DNA from: Umezawaea tangerina
Lineage (GTDB): Bacteria > Actinomycetota > Actinomycetes > Mycobacteriales > Pseudonocardiaceae
Direction of reading: 5' to 3'
NCBI RefSeq assembly: GCF_003002815.1
Contig: NZ_PVTF01000010.1
Location: 124,001-188,000 of the forward strand
DNA: 64,000 bases
Shown here one piece after another: positions 50,961 to 58,700 of the stretch (position 1 is its first letter; every line of letters begins with the position of its first letter). A model generated the notes under the pieces. That model had not been told where the DNA came from, did not search any database, and saw only the letters and a list, made by a program, of their open reading frames with translations. Both the position numbers and the translations under genes were made by a program.

Positions 50961-51728
50961 TCAGCCCGCGATCGTCGCGTGCATCTCCCACACCAGCACC
51001 TCGGCGGGCTCGGTCGCGGTCACCCGCTGGCCGCCGGTCGCCGTGAACCGCACCGCGTCGCCCTCGGCGAGCGCGCCCGCGCCCTCCAGGGTCACGGATC
51101 CCCGTGCCACGAACAGGTGCAGGAACGGCGCCTCGGGCAGCTCGACCGACTGGCCCGCCTGCAACCTGGCCGCGTGCAGGGCGGCGTACTTGTTCTTGAT
51201 GCGGATGGCCGCCGCGCCCTCGTGGACGTCCATCCCGGACGCCACCGGCACGAGCCCGCCGCCCAGCAGGTCGTTGTCGATCTCCAGCTGCTCGTAGCCG
51301 GGCGTGATCCGGTTCTCGTCCGGCACCACCCACATCTGGATGAACCTGACCGGGTCCTGGTGGGCCGCGCCTTCCAGCCGCCACGAGTCGTTCTTCTCCG
51401 AGTGCATGATCCCGCGGCCCGCGCTCATCCGCTGCGCCAGACCGGGGTAGATGATCCCGGAGTGCCCCGTGGAGTCCTGGTGCACCAACGAACCCTGCAG
51501 CACCCAGGTCACGATCTCCATGTCCCGGTGCGGATGCGTCTCGAACCCCGCGCCCGGCCGCACGACGTCGTCGTTGTTCACCAGCAGCAGGCCGTGGTGG
51601 GTGTTGGCCGGGTCGTACTTCTGGCCGAACGAGAACGAGTGCTTCGAGTCCAGCCACGAGATCTTCGTGGCATCGCGCTCGGCCGAGCGGCGCACGTCCA
51701 CCTGCGGCTGCAAGGTGCTCTGGCTCAT
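50961..51728 (-). CDS. Pirin family protein
   Basis: A 255-residue bicupin. The first cupin has the metal-binding motif THPHRDMEIVTWVLQGSLVH and, later, RGIMHSEKN (His and Glu). This matches YhhW-type pirins with Fe or quercetinase activity. Role unclear: redox-linked or flavonoid degradation. Convergent with the SnoaL-like gene, six bases between stops. Confidence 0.9.
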   Translation of the reverse strand: MSQSTLQPQVDVRRSAERDATKISWLDSKHSFSFGQKYDPANTHHGLLLVNNDDVVRPGAGFETHPHRDMEIVTWVLQGSLVHQDSTGHSGIIYPGLAQRMSAGRGIMHSEKNDSWRLEGAAHQDPVRFIQMWVVPDENRITPGYEQLEIDNDLLGGGLVPVASGMDVHEGAAAIRIKNKYAALHAARLQAGQSVELPEAPFLHLFVARGSVTLEGAGALAEGDAVRFTATGGQRVTATEPAEVLVWEMHATIAG

Positions 51729-51827
51729 AACTGGACCCTCTCCCGAGTTGATGTGTCACCTACGCTCGGTGGAACCTAGTTGACGGTGCAACTATTCCCG
51801 GATCGGGGCCGGATGGCCAGTGGAGGC

Positions 51828-52712
51828 TCACGCGTAGTGCTTGCGGAGCTCCTCGGTGCGGTCCTCGGGCCACGGGCAGCGGACCTCGCCGAGGACGGCG
51901 GCGAAGAACAGCTCCAGGTGGACGTGCCAGGCGGCGAGCACGAGCGCGGGGTCCGCGGTGGCGTCCAGGACGTGGGTGAGGGTGACGCGGGTGCCCAGGT
52001 CGGCGTCCTGGGTGACCTCCCAGTGGACGGGGCCGTAGGCGAGGACGTGCGGGGCGGCGACCTCGGTGAGCGGTCCGGTGGGGACGTGCGGGTTGGTGGC
52101 GCGCGGCGGCGGGGCGTCGCCGGTCGCGGGCTCGGTGTTCTCGGTCAGCAGGGCCCACACGTCGGCGGCGGGTTTCCAGACGAGGTCGCGGGTGAAGCGG
52201 ACGACACCGTCCTCCAACGTGCCCTCGTCGAGGCCGAACTCGCGGATGTAGGCCTCCATGGGGGCCAGGTGGTCGCCGGGCGGTGCGGGTTCGCGGCCGT
52301 CGAGGTGCGCGTCCAGCGCGGCCAGGCAGGTGTCCCAGCCGTAGGCGTTGCGGCCCGCGGAGAGGCGGTCGCCGAGGGTCTGGGTGAAGTGGAGGGTGCA
52401 GCCGGTGGCGGTGGGGACGAGCTCGAAGCGCAGGACGTCGGAGTTCCACCGGAAGGAGAAGACCTTCGGCGGGTCGACCTCCAGGACCTCGCCCGTGCCG
52501 CCCTCGTCGACCGGGGCCTCGCTGGGGAACGTGAAGCGGATCCTGGCGCCGGGGCGGAGGTCGAGCTCGACGGCCGCAGGGAACCAGGCCGCCAGTTCGC
52601 TCGGCTGGGTGATGGCGCGCCACACCTTGGCGGGGGAGTGGGGGAGGGTGCGGCGGAAGCGGAGGACCGGGTGGCCGTCGAGGGTGTCCAGTGCGGCTCG
52701 TGGGGTGGTCAC
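51828..52712 (-). CDS. Tandem SRPBCC (AHSA1-like) domain protein
   Basis: A 294-residue protein from GTG 52712 (overlapping the ArsR stop). Two START-like halves: HSPAKVWRAITQPSELAAWF with GTGEVLEVDPPKVFSFRW, and a second from ~residue 165 (FTRDLVWKPAADVWALLTE) ending CPWPEDRTEELRKHYA. AHSA1 domains bind hydrophobic ligands. The ArsR-SRPBCC pairing is common in actinomycetes, with the regulator controlling the pair. Confidence 0.87.
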   Translation of the reverse strand: MTTPRAALDTLDGHPVLRFRRTLPHSPAKVWRAITQPSELAAWFPAAVELDLRPGARIRFTFPSEAPVDEGGTGEVLEVDPPKVFSFRWNSDVLRFELVPTATGCTLHFTQTLGDRLSAGRNAYGWDTCLAALDAHLDGREPAPPGDHLAPMEAYIREFGLDEGTLEDGVVRFTRDLVWKPAADVWALLTENTEPATGDAPPPRATNPHVPTGPLTEVAAPHVLAYGPVHWEVTQDADLGTRVTLTHVLDATADPALVLAAWHVHLELFFAAVLGEVRCPWPEDRTEELRKHYA

Positions 52713-53101
52713 GGGGTGGTCCCTTCTGCGCTGTCGTCGGCCGTGGTGCCGTTGGGTGTGCTGTCGTTGGGTGTGCTGTCGTCGGGGGTGCTGTCTTCGG
52801 GCATGGTGTCGAGGTGGCGTTCGAGGGCGTCGAGGCTGTGCTCCCACATGCGGCGGTAGGGGGCCAGCCAGGCGTCGATCTCGGCCAGGGGTTGGGGGCG
52901 GAGGCGGTACCAGCGGCGTTGGGCGTCCTGGCGGACGTCGACGAGGCCTGCCTCGCGGAGAACCTTCAGGTGCTTGGAGACCGTGGGCTGGGTGAGGGTG
53001 AGGCGGTCGACCAGGTCGCCCACGGGGCGTTCGCCGGTCCGCAGGAGGTCGAGGATCTCGCGTCTGCTCGGGTCGGCGAGGATCGCGAACGTTGATGCCA
53101 T
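52709..53101 (-). CDS. ArsR-family regulator with repetitive tail
   Basis: A 130-residue protein. The winged helix is FAILADPSRREILDLL, DLVDRLTLTQPTVSKHLKVL and AGLVDVRQDAQRRWYRL; no metal-binding cysteines are seen. The C-terminus is a Ser/Thr/Asp/Pro tail encoded by about four 15-bp repeats (DDSTPN-like units, DNA ~52744-52803). The ATG lies six bases after a -10 hexamer, so the message is probably leaderless. Confidence 0.9.
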   Translation of the reverse strand: MASTFAILADPSRREILDLLRTGERPVGDLVDRLTLTQPTVSKHLKVLREAGLVDVRQDAQRRWYRLRPQPLAEIDAWLAPYRRMWEHSLDALERHLDTMPEDSTPDDSTPNDSTPNGTTADDSAEGTTP

Positions 53102-53107
53102 GTGGGC

Positions 53108-53136
53108 AATATAGCCGGATTGACATACTCAAGCAA
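53108..53136 (-). promoter_or_regulatory. Housekeeping-type promoter, leaderless start
   Basis: On the minus strand TTGCTT (53131-53136), a 17-base spacer, then TATATT (53108-53113). Six bases separate it from the ArsR ATG, so transcription should begin at or next to the start codon. Confidence 0.7.
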
Positions 53137-53198
53137 GTAACGCGGGGGCGTGCGAGGCTGACATACCGGGCACTCGTCGGAACCGGAGGCTGTCCACC

Positions 53199-53573
53199 AT
53201 GGTTCGAGCGCTGGTCGTCGTGTTGGCCCTGGTTCTTGGGTCCTGTGCTTCGCCGGTGGAGGGGCCTGTTGTGCCGGTGCCTTCGTCGGTTGTGTCTTCC
53301 TCTGCGACTTCCTCCGTGACGGCGGTGGTGAGGTCGTCCGAGGTGGTGAAGATGTGCACGGTGCCCGATGTGATGGGGATGGTGCACCAGGACGCGCAGG
53401 ACGCGATGCAGGCCAGTGGGTTGTACGTGCTGCTGGAGAGGGATGCGACGGGGCAGGGGCGGTTGTTGATCAATGATCGGAACTGGACTACCACCGGGCA
53501 GATGTCGGGGCCTGGGGAGGTTGTGGACTGTGGGACGACGGTGACGTTGTCGGCCAAGAAGGTGGGGGAGTAG
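53199..53573 (+). CDS. PASTA-like lipoprotein
   Basis: A 124-residue exported protein. Signal and lipobox: VVVLALVLGSCAS. A Ser/Val-rich linker leads to a PASTA-like domain (VPDVMGMVHQDAQDAMQASG, then GTTVTLSAKK), with two cysteines (in KMCTVPD and VDCGTT) that could form a disulfide. PASTA domains bind peptidoglycan fragments. Codon use has more T at third positions than neighbours. Confidence 0.75.
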   Translation: MVRALVVVLALVLGSCASPVEGPVVPVPSSVVSSSATSSVTAVVRSSEVVKMCTVPDVMGMVHQDAQDAMQASGLYVLLERDATGQGRLLINDRNWTTTGQMSGPGEVVDCGTTVTLSAKKVGE

Positions 53574-53723
53574 GTGGGGGGGTGTCCGGGGGTGTGGTTT
53601 GTTTGGTGGGCCCCGGTCTTTGCTCTCTTGTCTTGTGAGTTTGGCTCTTGCTTGCTGGTGGAGTCTGGTGGCTGGTTCGCTGGTTGCGCGGGGTCTGACC
53701 TCGGGCTCTCTTGAGCTGTGAGG

Positions 53724-53974
53724 CTCGGCCCTCGGCCCTCGGCCCTCGGCCCTCGGCCCTTGCGCGGTGCGCAGTCCGGCCTTCGGTCCTTCCGTGGTGC
53801 GAAGTCCGGCGCCCGGCCCTCTCGCCGCGCAAGCCCGGCGCCCGGCCGTCCCACTTCTGGGAAGCCTGGCCCCTGGTCTCCCAATCCCTGGTGAAGCCCG
53901 GCCCCCGGCCCTCCCATCCCTGGTGAAGCCCGGCCCCCGGCCCTCCCATCCCTGGTGAAGCCCGGCCCCCGGCG
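53724..53974 (+). repeat. CTCGGCC heptamers and 32-bp tandem repeats
   Basis: CTCGGCC is repeated five times (53724-53758). Then cores of GAAGCCCGGCGCCCGGCC begin at about 53771, 53801, 53829, 53861, 53893, 53925 and 53957: the last four intervals are exactly 32 bp and the last three units nearly identical. Confidence 0.85.
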
Positions 53975-53989
53975 CGCGATTGTCTCAAT

Positions 53990-54042
53990 GCCCGATCTTG
54001 CTTGTCAAGATGATAAAGCCATCTTGACAAGCAAGATCGGGC
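53990..54042. repeat. Perfect 23-bp inverted repeat
   Basis: The arm at 53990-54012 (GCCCGATCTTGCTTGTCAAG plus ATG) is an exact complement of 54020-54042, with a 7-base AT-rich loop. Both arms are AT-richer than the surroundings. No T-tract follows. It is not tRNA-like. Confidence 0.85.
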
Positions 54043-54077
54043 AGGAGGGCGCTGTGGATCGGGGGCAGAGGGGAAGT

Positions 54078-54227
54078 CTGGCTTCGCCAGCATCGAGCGC
54101 CGCTCGACTCAAGCATCAGGCTTCGCCTGACTCAGGCATCGGACTTCGTCCGACAAGGCCCCAGGCGCTCCGCGCCGGATGCGCGCTGGCGGGCTTCGCC
54201 CCGTTGGCTGTTGAGGTCGGCTTCGCC
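54078..54227. repeat. Row of seven three-base-loop hairpins
   Basis: Stems at 54078-54090, 54094-54106, 54116-54130, 54139-54153, 54164-54176, 54191-54201 and 54219-54227. Five share the loop TTC closed by C-G (for example TCAGGC-ttc-GCCTGA). Stems are 3-6 bp and spaced 16-28 bases apart. Confidence 0.75.
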
Positions 54228-54288
54228 ATCGGTTGGGGGCGGTGGGTGGGGCGGTGGGTGGGTGTTTGCGCTTTGGTGGATGTGGATT

Positions 54289-54324
54289 GGGCCCAGGACC
54301 TTCCGGTGCGAAGGTCCTGGGCCC
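54289..54324 (-). terminator. Perfect 14-bp hairpin after the encapsulin operon
   Basis: GGGCCCAGGACCTT and its exact complement flank an 8-base loop, 89 bases beyond the polyprenyl synthase stop on the minus strand. Confidence 0.6.
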
Positions 54325-54412
54325 GTGGGCGGCACTCGTCTGGCCCGGCGAGTGTCGCGGATTGGGCCGACCCGCTGGGTGTCGGTCGGTGACGTGGCAG
54401 CGGGTCGGGGAT

Positions 54413-55453
54413 CTAGTGGTCGCGGTGGGTGGCCAGTTCGGCGAGGGCGTCCAGTTCCGCGGCGGCGCGGGGGCGGGGGGTGGCGTTGGTGAGGTGGGTG
54501 CGGGCGCGGGTGAGGAGGTCGTCGGCGCGGGCTTGGCTCCAGGCGCGGCCGCCTGCCAGGTCGACCAGGTCGGCGGCGCGGCTGAGGTCGGAAGGGGAGA
54601 GGGGGTGGTCGGAGTGGTAGAGGGTGTCGAGTTCGCGGCCTGCCTCGGTGCCGGAGTTGAGGGCGGCGACGACCGGGAGGGACTTCTTGCGGTTGCGGAG
54701 GTCGGAGAAGACGGGTTTGCCGGTGACGGACGGGTCGCCCCAGATGCCGAGGAGGTCGTCGGCGAACTGGAAGGCGAGACCGAGGGCCTCGCCGAAGCCG
54801 CGCAGCTCCTGGACCTGCTGGGTGCTGCCGCCGCCGAAGAGGGCGCCGATGGCGCAGGCGCAGCCGAGCAGGGCACCGGTCTTGCCCTCGGCCATCTTCA
54901 CGCACTCGAGCAGGTCGACGTCGCCGCGCTCCTCGAACGCCATGTCCGCGGCCTGCCCGTCGAGCAGGCCCTGGACGGAGGCGCTGATCATCCGCATGCC
55001 CTGCTGGGCGGACGGGTGACCGCTGTCGGCGAGGACGTCGAGCGCCAGCGCGAGCATGGAGTCGCCCGCGAGGATGGCCGAGTTGACGCCGAACACGCTC
55101 CACGCCGTCGGCCGGTGCCTGCGGGTGGTGTCGCGGTCCATCACGTCGTCGTGCAGCAACGAGAAGTTGTGCACGAGCTCGACGGCGACCGCGGCGCTCA
55201 TCGCCGCGGCGGCGACGCTGCCGACGGCCTCGGCCGCGAGCAGCGTCAGGGCGGGGCGGATCGCCTTGCCGCTGTTGCCGCCGGTCGGCTGGCCGTGCTC
55301 GTCGCGCCAGCCGAAGTGGTACCCGGAGATGACGCGCATCGACTCGGGCATCCGCTCGACCGCGCCGCGCAGGGCCGGTTCGACACCGAACCTGCTCCAC
55401 GACAGCACCTCGTGCGCCGAGCGGACCGCCTGCTTGTCCTCGACATCGGTCAT
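54413..55453 (-). CDS. Polyprenyl diphosphate synthase, probable encapsulin cargo
   Basis: A 346-residue trans-isoprenyl diphosphate synthase. The first Asp-rich motif is LLHDDVMDRD (Asp102, Asp103, Asp106); the second region is FQFADDLLGIWGD (Asp232, Asp233). KAIRPAL is the first substrate-binding block. It condenses IPP with allylic diphosphates to make GPP, FPP or GGPP. An N-terminal stretch of ~30 residues (MTDVEDKQAVRSAHEVL...) precedes the conserved fold and could act as a targeting peptide. It starts 13 bases after the second shell gene. Polyprenyl synthases are a known cargo class of family 2B encapsulins. Confidence 0.92.
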   Translation of the reverse strand: MTDVEDKQAVRSAHEVLSWSRFGVEPALRGAVERMPESMRVISGYHFGWRDEHGQPTGGNSGKAIRPALTLLAAEAVGSVAAAAMSAAVAVELVHNFSLLHDDVMDRDTTRRHRPTAWSVFGVNSAILAGDSMLALALDVLADSGHPSAQQGMRMISASVQGLLDGQAADMAFEERGDVDLLECVKMAEGKTGALLGCACAIGALFGGGSTQQVQELRGFGEALGLAFQFADDLLGIWGDPSVTGKPVFSDLRNRKKSLPVVAALNSGTEAGRELDTLYHSDHPLSPSDLSRAADLVDLAGGRAWSQARADDLLTRARTHLTNATPRPRAAAELDALAELATHRDH

Positions 55454-55466
55454 GACCCGTCCTCCC

Positions 55467-56864
55467 TCAGCGGTCGATCTCGACGTTCTCGAGCACGCCG
55501 AGCGCGTCGGGAACGAGCACGGCCGCCGAGTAGTAGGCGCTGACCAGGTAGGACAGGACGGCCTTGTCGTCGATGCCGGTGAAGCGCACCGACAGGCCGG
55601 GCTCGTACTCGTCGGGCAGACCGGTCTGGTGCAGGCCGATCACGCCGTTCTCCTGCTCGCCGACCCGCATCGCGAGGACGGAGCTGGTGCCCGTGGAGGA
55701 GATCGGGATCTTGTCCGACGGCAGGATCGGCACGCCGCGCCACGTGTTGACCTTCGTGCCGTTGTAGTCCATCGGCGTCGGGTACAGGCCGCGCTGGTTG
55801 AGCTGGCGGCCGAACGCGGCGATCGTGCGCGGGTGCGCCAGGAAGAACGCGGTCTTGCGGCGACGGCTGAGCAGGTCGTCCATGTCGTCCGGGGTGACCG
55901 GCCCGGTGCGGGTGTGCAGCCGCTGCTTGAGGTCCGCGTTGTGCAGCAGACCGAACTCCGGGTTGTTCAGCAGGTCGTGCTCCTGCCGTTCCCGCAGCGC
56001 CTCCACGGTCAGCCGGACCTGCTGCTGGACCTGGTCCATCGGGTGGTTGTAGAGGTCCGCGACGCGGGTGTGCACCCGCAGCAGGGTCTGGGCGACGCTG
56101 AGCTCGTACTCCCGCGGCGACAGCTCGTAGTCGACGAACGTGCCGGGCAGCTCCACCTCGCCCTCGTGGCCCGAGGACATCTCGATCGACGCCTCGCCCG
56201 CCTTGTTGCTCGGCTTCCCGGACCGCGCGACGAACCCCTGGATGTGCGCCCGCAGCGCGTCGGCCTGGCCGTTGAGCCGCTGCACCTCCCGCCACGGCAG
56301 GACGAGCACGATGGTGGGCGTGACGGCCCTGACCGTGAACGGCCACTCGTCGACGGTCCCGGTGAGCACCTCGTCGCCGAAGTGGTCGCCGTCGGCCAGC
56401 ACGCCGAGCGAGGTCTCCTCGCCGTAGTGGCCGACACCGGTCGCGCTGACCTTGCCGTGCGCGATCAGCACGACCTCGTCGGCCGCGCGACCGGCCCGCA
56501 CGATCACCTCACCGGGCGCGAACTCCCGCTGCTGGAAGCGGTCGGCGAGCGCGCTGAGCACCGCGTCGTCGTCGAAATCGCGCAGCGCGGGCAGCTCGCG
56601 CAGCTCCTGGGGGATCACCCGCACCGCGGTACCGGTGTTGGTGAAGGTCACCCGGCCGTCGCCGACGGCGTAGCTGAGCCTGCGGTTCACCCGGTACGCG
56701 CCACCGCTCGCCTCGACCCACGGCAGCGAGCGCAGCAGCCAGCGGGGGGTGATGCCCTGCATCTGCGGCGCCGACTTGGTGGTCGACGCCAGGTTGCGCG
56801 CCGCCCTCGTGCTCAGGCTCGAAGGCGCGGCGGCCTCTTCGAGGCCCGGATCTGTCACCGTCAC
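55467..56864 (-). CDS. Family 2B encapsulin shell protein with cNMP-binding-like domain, paralogue 2
   Basis: About 465 residues from GTG 56864, chosen because it aligns with MTVTD of the upstream paralogue; ATG 56876 would add four residues but has AGGAG directly abutting it. An N-arm ([20 protein letters not shown]) is followed by an HK97-fold shell interrupted by a cyclic-nucleotide-binding-like domain (~90-195: [30 protein letters not shown]). The phosphate cassette lacks the usual Arg (EWPFTVRAV). Shell motifs [40 protein letters not shown] and [20 protein letters not shown] are shared with the paralogue. It probably co-assembles with that protein into one capsid. Confidence 0.88.
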   Translation of the reverse strand: MTVTDPGLEEAAAPSSLSTRAARNLASTTKSAPQMQGITPRWLLRSLPWVEASGGAYRVNRRLSYAVGDGRVTFTNTGTAVRVIPQELRELPALRDFDDDAVLSALADRFQQREFAPGEVIVRAGRAADEVVLIAHGKVSATGVGHYGEETSLGVLADGDHFGDEVLTGTVDEWPFTVRAVTPTIVLVLPWREVQRLNGQADALRAHIQGFVARSGKPSNKAGEASIEMSSGHEGEVELPGTFVDYELSPREYELSVAQTLLRVHTRVADLYNHPMDQVQQQVRLTVEALRERQEHDLLNNPEFGLLHNADLKQRLHTRTGPVTPDDMDDLLSRRRKTAFFLAHPRTIAAFGRQLNQRGLYPTPMDYNGTKVNTWRGVPILPSDKIPISSTGTSSVLAMRVGEQENGVIGLHQTGLPDEYEPGLSVRFTGIDDKAVLSYLVSAYYSAAVLVPDALGVLENVEIDR

Positions 56865-56904
56865 GTGTCTTCCCATCTCCTGACGTGCCTACCGACGGAC
56901 GGAT

Positions 56905-58323
56905 CTAGCCCTCGCGGCCGATCTCGACGTTCTCCAGCACGCCGAGGGCGTCCGGCACGAGGATCGCGGCCGAGTAGTAGGCGCTGACCAGGTAGGAGAT
57001 GACGGCCTTCTCGTCGATGCCCATGAACCGCACGGACAGGCCGGGCTGGTACTCGTCGGGCAGGCCGGTCTGGTGCAGGCCGACGACGCCCTGGTTCTGC
57101 TCGCCGACGCGCATCAGCATCACCGAGCTGGTCCGGGTCTGGCTGATGGCGATCTTGTTGCACGGCAGGATCGGCACCCCGCGCCACGACGGGACCTGGT
57201 GGCCGCCCAGGTCGGTGCTGGCCGGGTAGAGGCCGAGCTTGCTGCACTCGCGGCCGAACGCGGCGATGGTGCGGGGGTGCGCCAGGAAGTAGCTGGGCTC
57301 CTTCCACACCGTGGCGAGCAGGTCGTCCATGTCGTCGGGGGTGGGCGGGCCGGAACGGGTGTGGATGCGCTGGCCGAGGTCGGCGTTGGCGAGCAGGCCG
57401 AACTCGCGGTTGTTGACCAGCTCGTGCTCCTGGCGCTCGCGCAGCGCCTCGATGGTCAGCCGCAGCTGCTGCTCGACCTGGTCCATCGGCTGGTTGTAGA
57501 GGTCCGCGACGCGGCTGTGCACGCGCAGGACCGTCTGGGCGACGCTGAGCTCGTACTCGCGGGGGGAGAGCTCGTAGTCGACGAACGTGCCGGGCAGCTC
57601 CACCTCGCCCTCGTGGCCGGAGGACATCTCGATCGACGCCTCGCCGCTCTCGTCGCGCTTGTCGTTCTCGCCGCGCGCACGGGCGTGCTGGATGTGCTCG
57701 CGCAGGCCGCCCGCGGCGCCGTTCATCTCCTCGAACGAGCGCCAGTCCAGGGTCAGCACGGTGACCGGGGTGACCGCCTTGACGGTGAACTCCCACTCGC
57801 CCTGCGGACCGGCCAGCACCTCGCCGCCGAAGTGGTCGCCGTCGGCGAGCACGCCGAGGGCCGTCTGGTCGCCGAACTCGCCGACGCCGATCTTGTTGAC
57901 CTTGCCGTGCGCGATCAGGAACACGGTGTCGGCCCGCTGGCCGGACTCGACGATCAGGTCGCCGGGCGCGTACTCGCGCTGCACGAACTTCAGCGAGAGC
58001 GCGGTGAGCACCGCCTCGTCGTCGTACCCGCGCAGCAGCGGCAGCTCGCACAGCTCCTGGGGGATCACCCGGATCTCGGCGCCGGTGTTGGTGAAGGTCA
58101 CCCGGCCGTCGCCGACCGCGTAGCTCAGGCGCCGGTTGACCCGGTAGGCACCGCCCGCCGCCTGCACCCACGGCAGGACCTTGAGCAGCCACCGCGAGGA
58201 GATGCCCTGCATCTGCGGCACGGACTTGGTCGTCGTGGCCAGGTTCCTGGCCGCCGCCGTCGCCAAGCTCGATTGCGCACGACCCGAATCCACGTCCGAC
58301 GAGGGGTTGTCCGTCACAGTCAC
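56905..58323 (-). CDS. Family 2B encapsulin shell protein with cNMP-binding-like domain, paralogue 1
   Basis: A 472-residue protein from GTG 58323, first gene of the operon. Same order as paralogue 2: N-arm ([20 protein letters not shown]), cNMP-like domain at ~95-200 ([30 protein letters not shown]) with no canonical phosphate-binding Arg (EWEFTVKAV), a linker rich in charge ([16 protein letters not shown]), and the HK97-like shell domain from ~240. The paralogues differ mostly in that linker and in the cNMP domain. Family 2B encapsulins form protein compartments around terpenoid or isoprenoid enzymes. A 28-base gap separates it from paralogue 2. Confidence 0.9.
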   Translation of the reverse strand: MTVTDNPSSDVDSGRAQSSLATAAARNLATTTKSVPQMQGISSRWLLKVLPWVQAAGGAYRVNRRLSYAVGDGRVTFTNTGAEIRVIPQELCELPLLRGYDDEAVLTALSLKFVQREYAPGDLIVESGQRADTVFLIAHGKVNKIGVGEFGDQTALGVLADGDHFGGEVLAGPQGEWEFTVKAVTPVTVLTLDWRSFEEMNGAAGGLREHIQHARARGENDKRDESGEASIEMSSGHEGEVELPGTFVDYELSPREYELSVAQTVLRVHSRVADLYNQPMDQVEQQLRLTIEALRERQEHELVNNREFGLLANADLGQRIHTRSGPPTPDDMDDLLATVWKEPSYFLAHPRTIAAFGRECSKLGLYPASTDLGGHQVPSWRGVPILPCNKIAISQTRTSSVMLMRVGEQNQGVVGLHQTGLPDEYQPGLSVRFMGIDEKAVISYLVSAYYSAAILVPDALGVLENVEIGREG

Positions 58324-58379
58324 CCGACATACCGCCTATCCGCTTGCGCGCCGCTGGTGGCGCGTGAGGGAACTCAATT

Positions 58380-58402
58380 CACGAACAATGGACTTGTTCG
58401 TG
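58380..58402. promoter_or_regulatory. Inverted repeat in the encapsulin promoter region
   Basis: CACGAACAA-tggac-TTGTTCGTG, a perfect 9-bp inverted repeat with a 5-base spacer, 57 bases before the first shell gene. Its form suits a dimeric repressor or activator. Confidence 0.55.
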
Positions 58403-58537
58403 GCGGTCAGACGTTAACCAGCCGGAGCACGTGGGGGGAAGCGGCCAAAACGGCGTCCTCCCATGGTGTGACCAGCGGAGATGTTGGGCACTCGCTGTGT
58501 ACATGATGGACGGATCGCACTACATCGGGTGAATTTT

Positions 58538-58570
58538 CCAGGTCGGTACGACTAAGTCGCGCCGACCTGG
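58538..58570 (-). terminator. Hairpin after the siderophore-binding protein gene
   Basis: CCAGGTCGG and CCGACCTGG pair around a loop that itself holds the palindrome CGACTAAGTCG. AATT follows each arm symmetrically. It lies 130 bases downstream of the binding protein stop. Confidence 0.5.
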
Positions 58571-58700
58571 AATTCGTAACTCCAATGCTCTAATGAGAAC
58601 CACTCCATCGTGGGTCTCAAGTCGTGGAAACCGCGAACAACATCGTGAAAATTGCAACTCGGGAGACGAAGTTCCCACGGTCGGTCAAACGGGTAAGGGC

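Larger units (their letters stand above)
53574..54412. other. 839-bp gene-free interval rich in repeats and hairpins
   Basis: No frame here has coding character; the long frames cross simple repeats. The interval contains five heptamers, seven ~32-bp repeats, a perfect 23-bp inverted repeat, seven small hairpins, and a 14-bp hairpin near the polyprenyl synthase gene, each listed separately. Confidence 0.75.
58324..58700. other. 377-bp intergenic region with an operator-like repeat and a terminator
   Basis: No gene. It carries the encapsulin operon leader with the inverted repeat at 58380-58402 and, nearer the siderophore-binding protein gene, a hairpin at 58538-58570. The part between them (58403-58537) shows nothing clear. 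Confidence 0.7.

Noticed and set aside
53488-54093. Minus-strand frame of ~200 codons through the 32-bp repeats
   Set aside because: Its protein is a by-product of 32-bp and 7-bp repeats, changes period with frame, and crosses the perfect inverted repeat.
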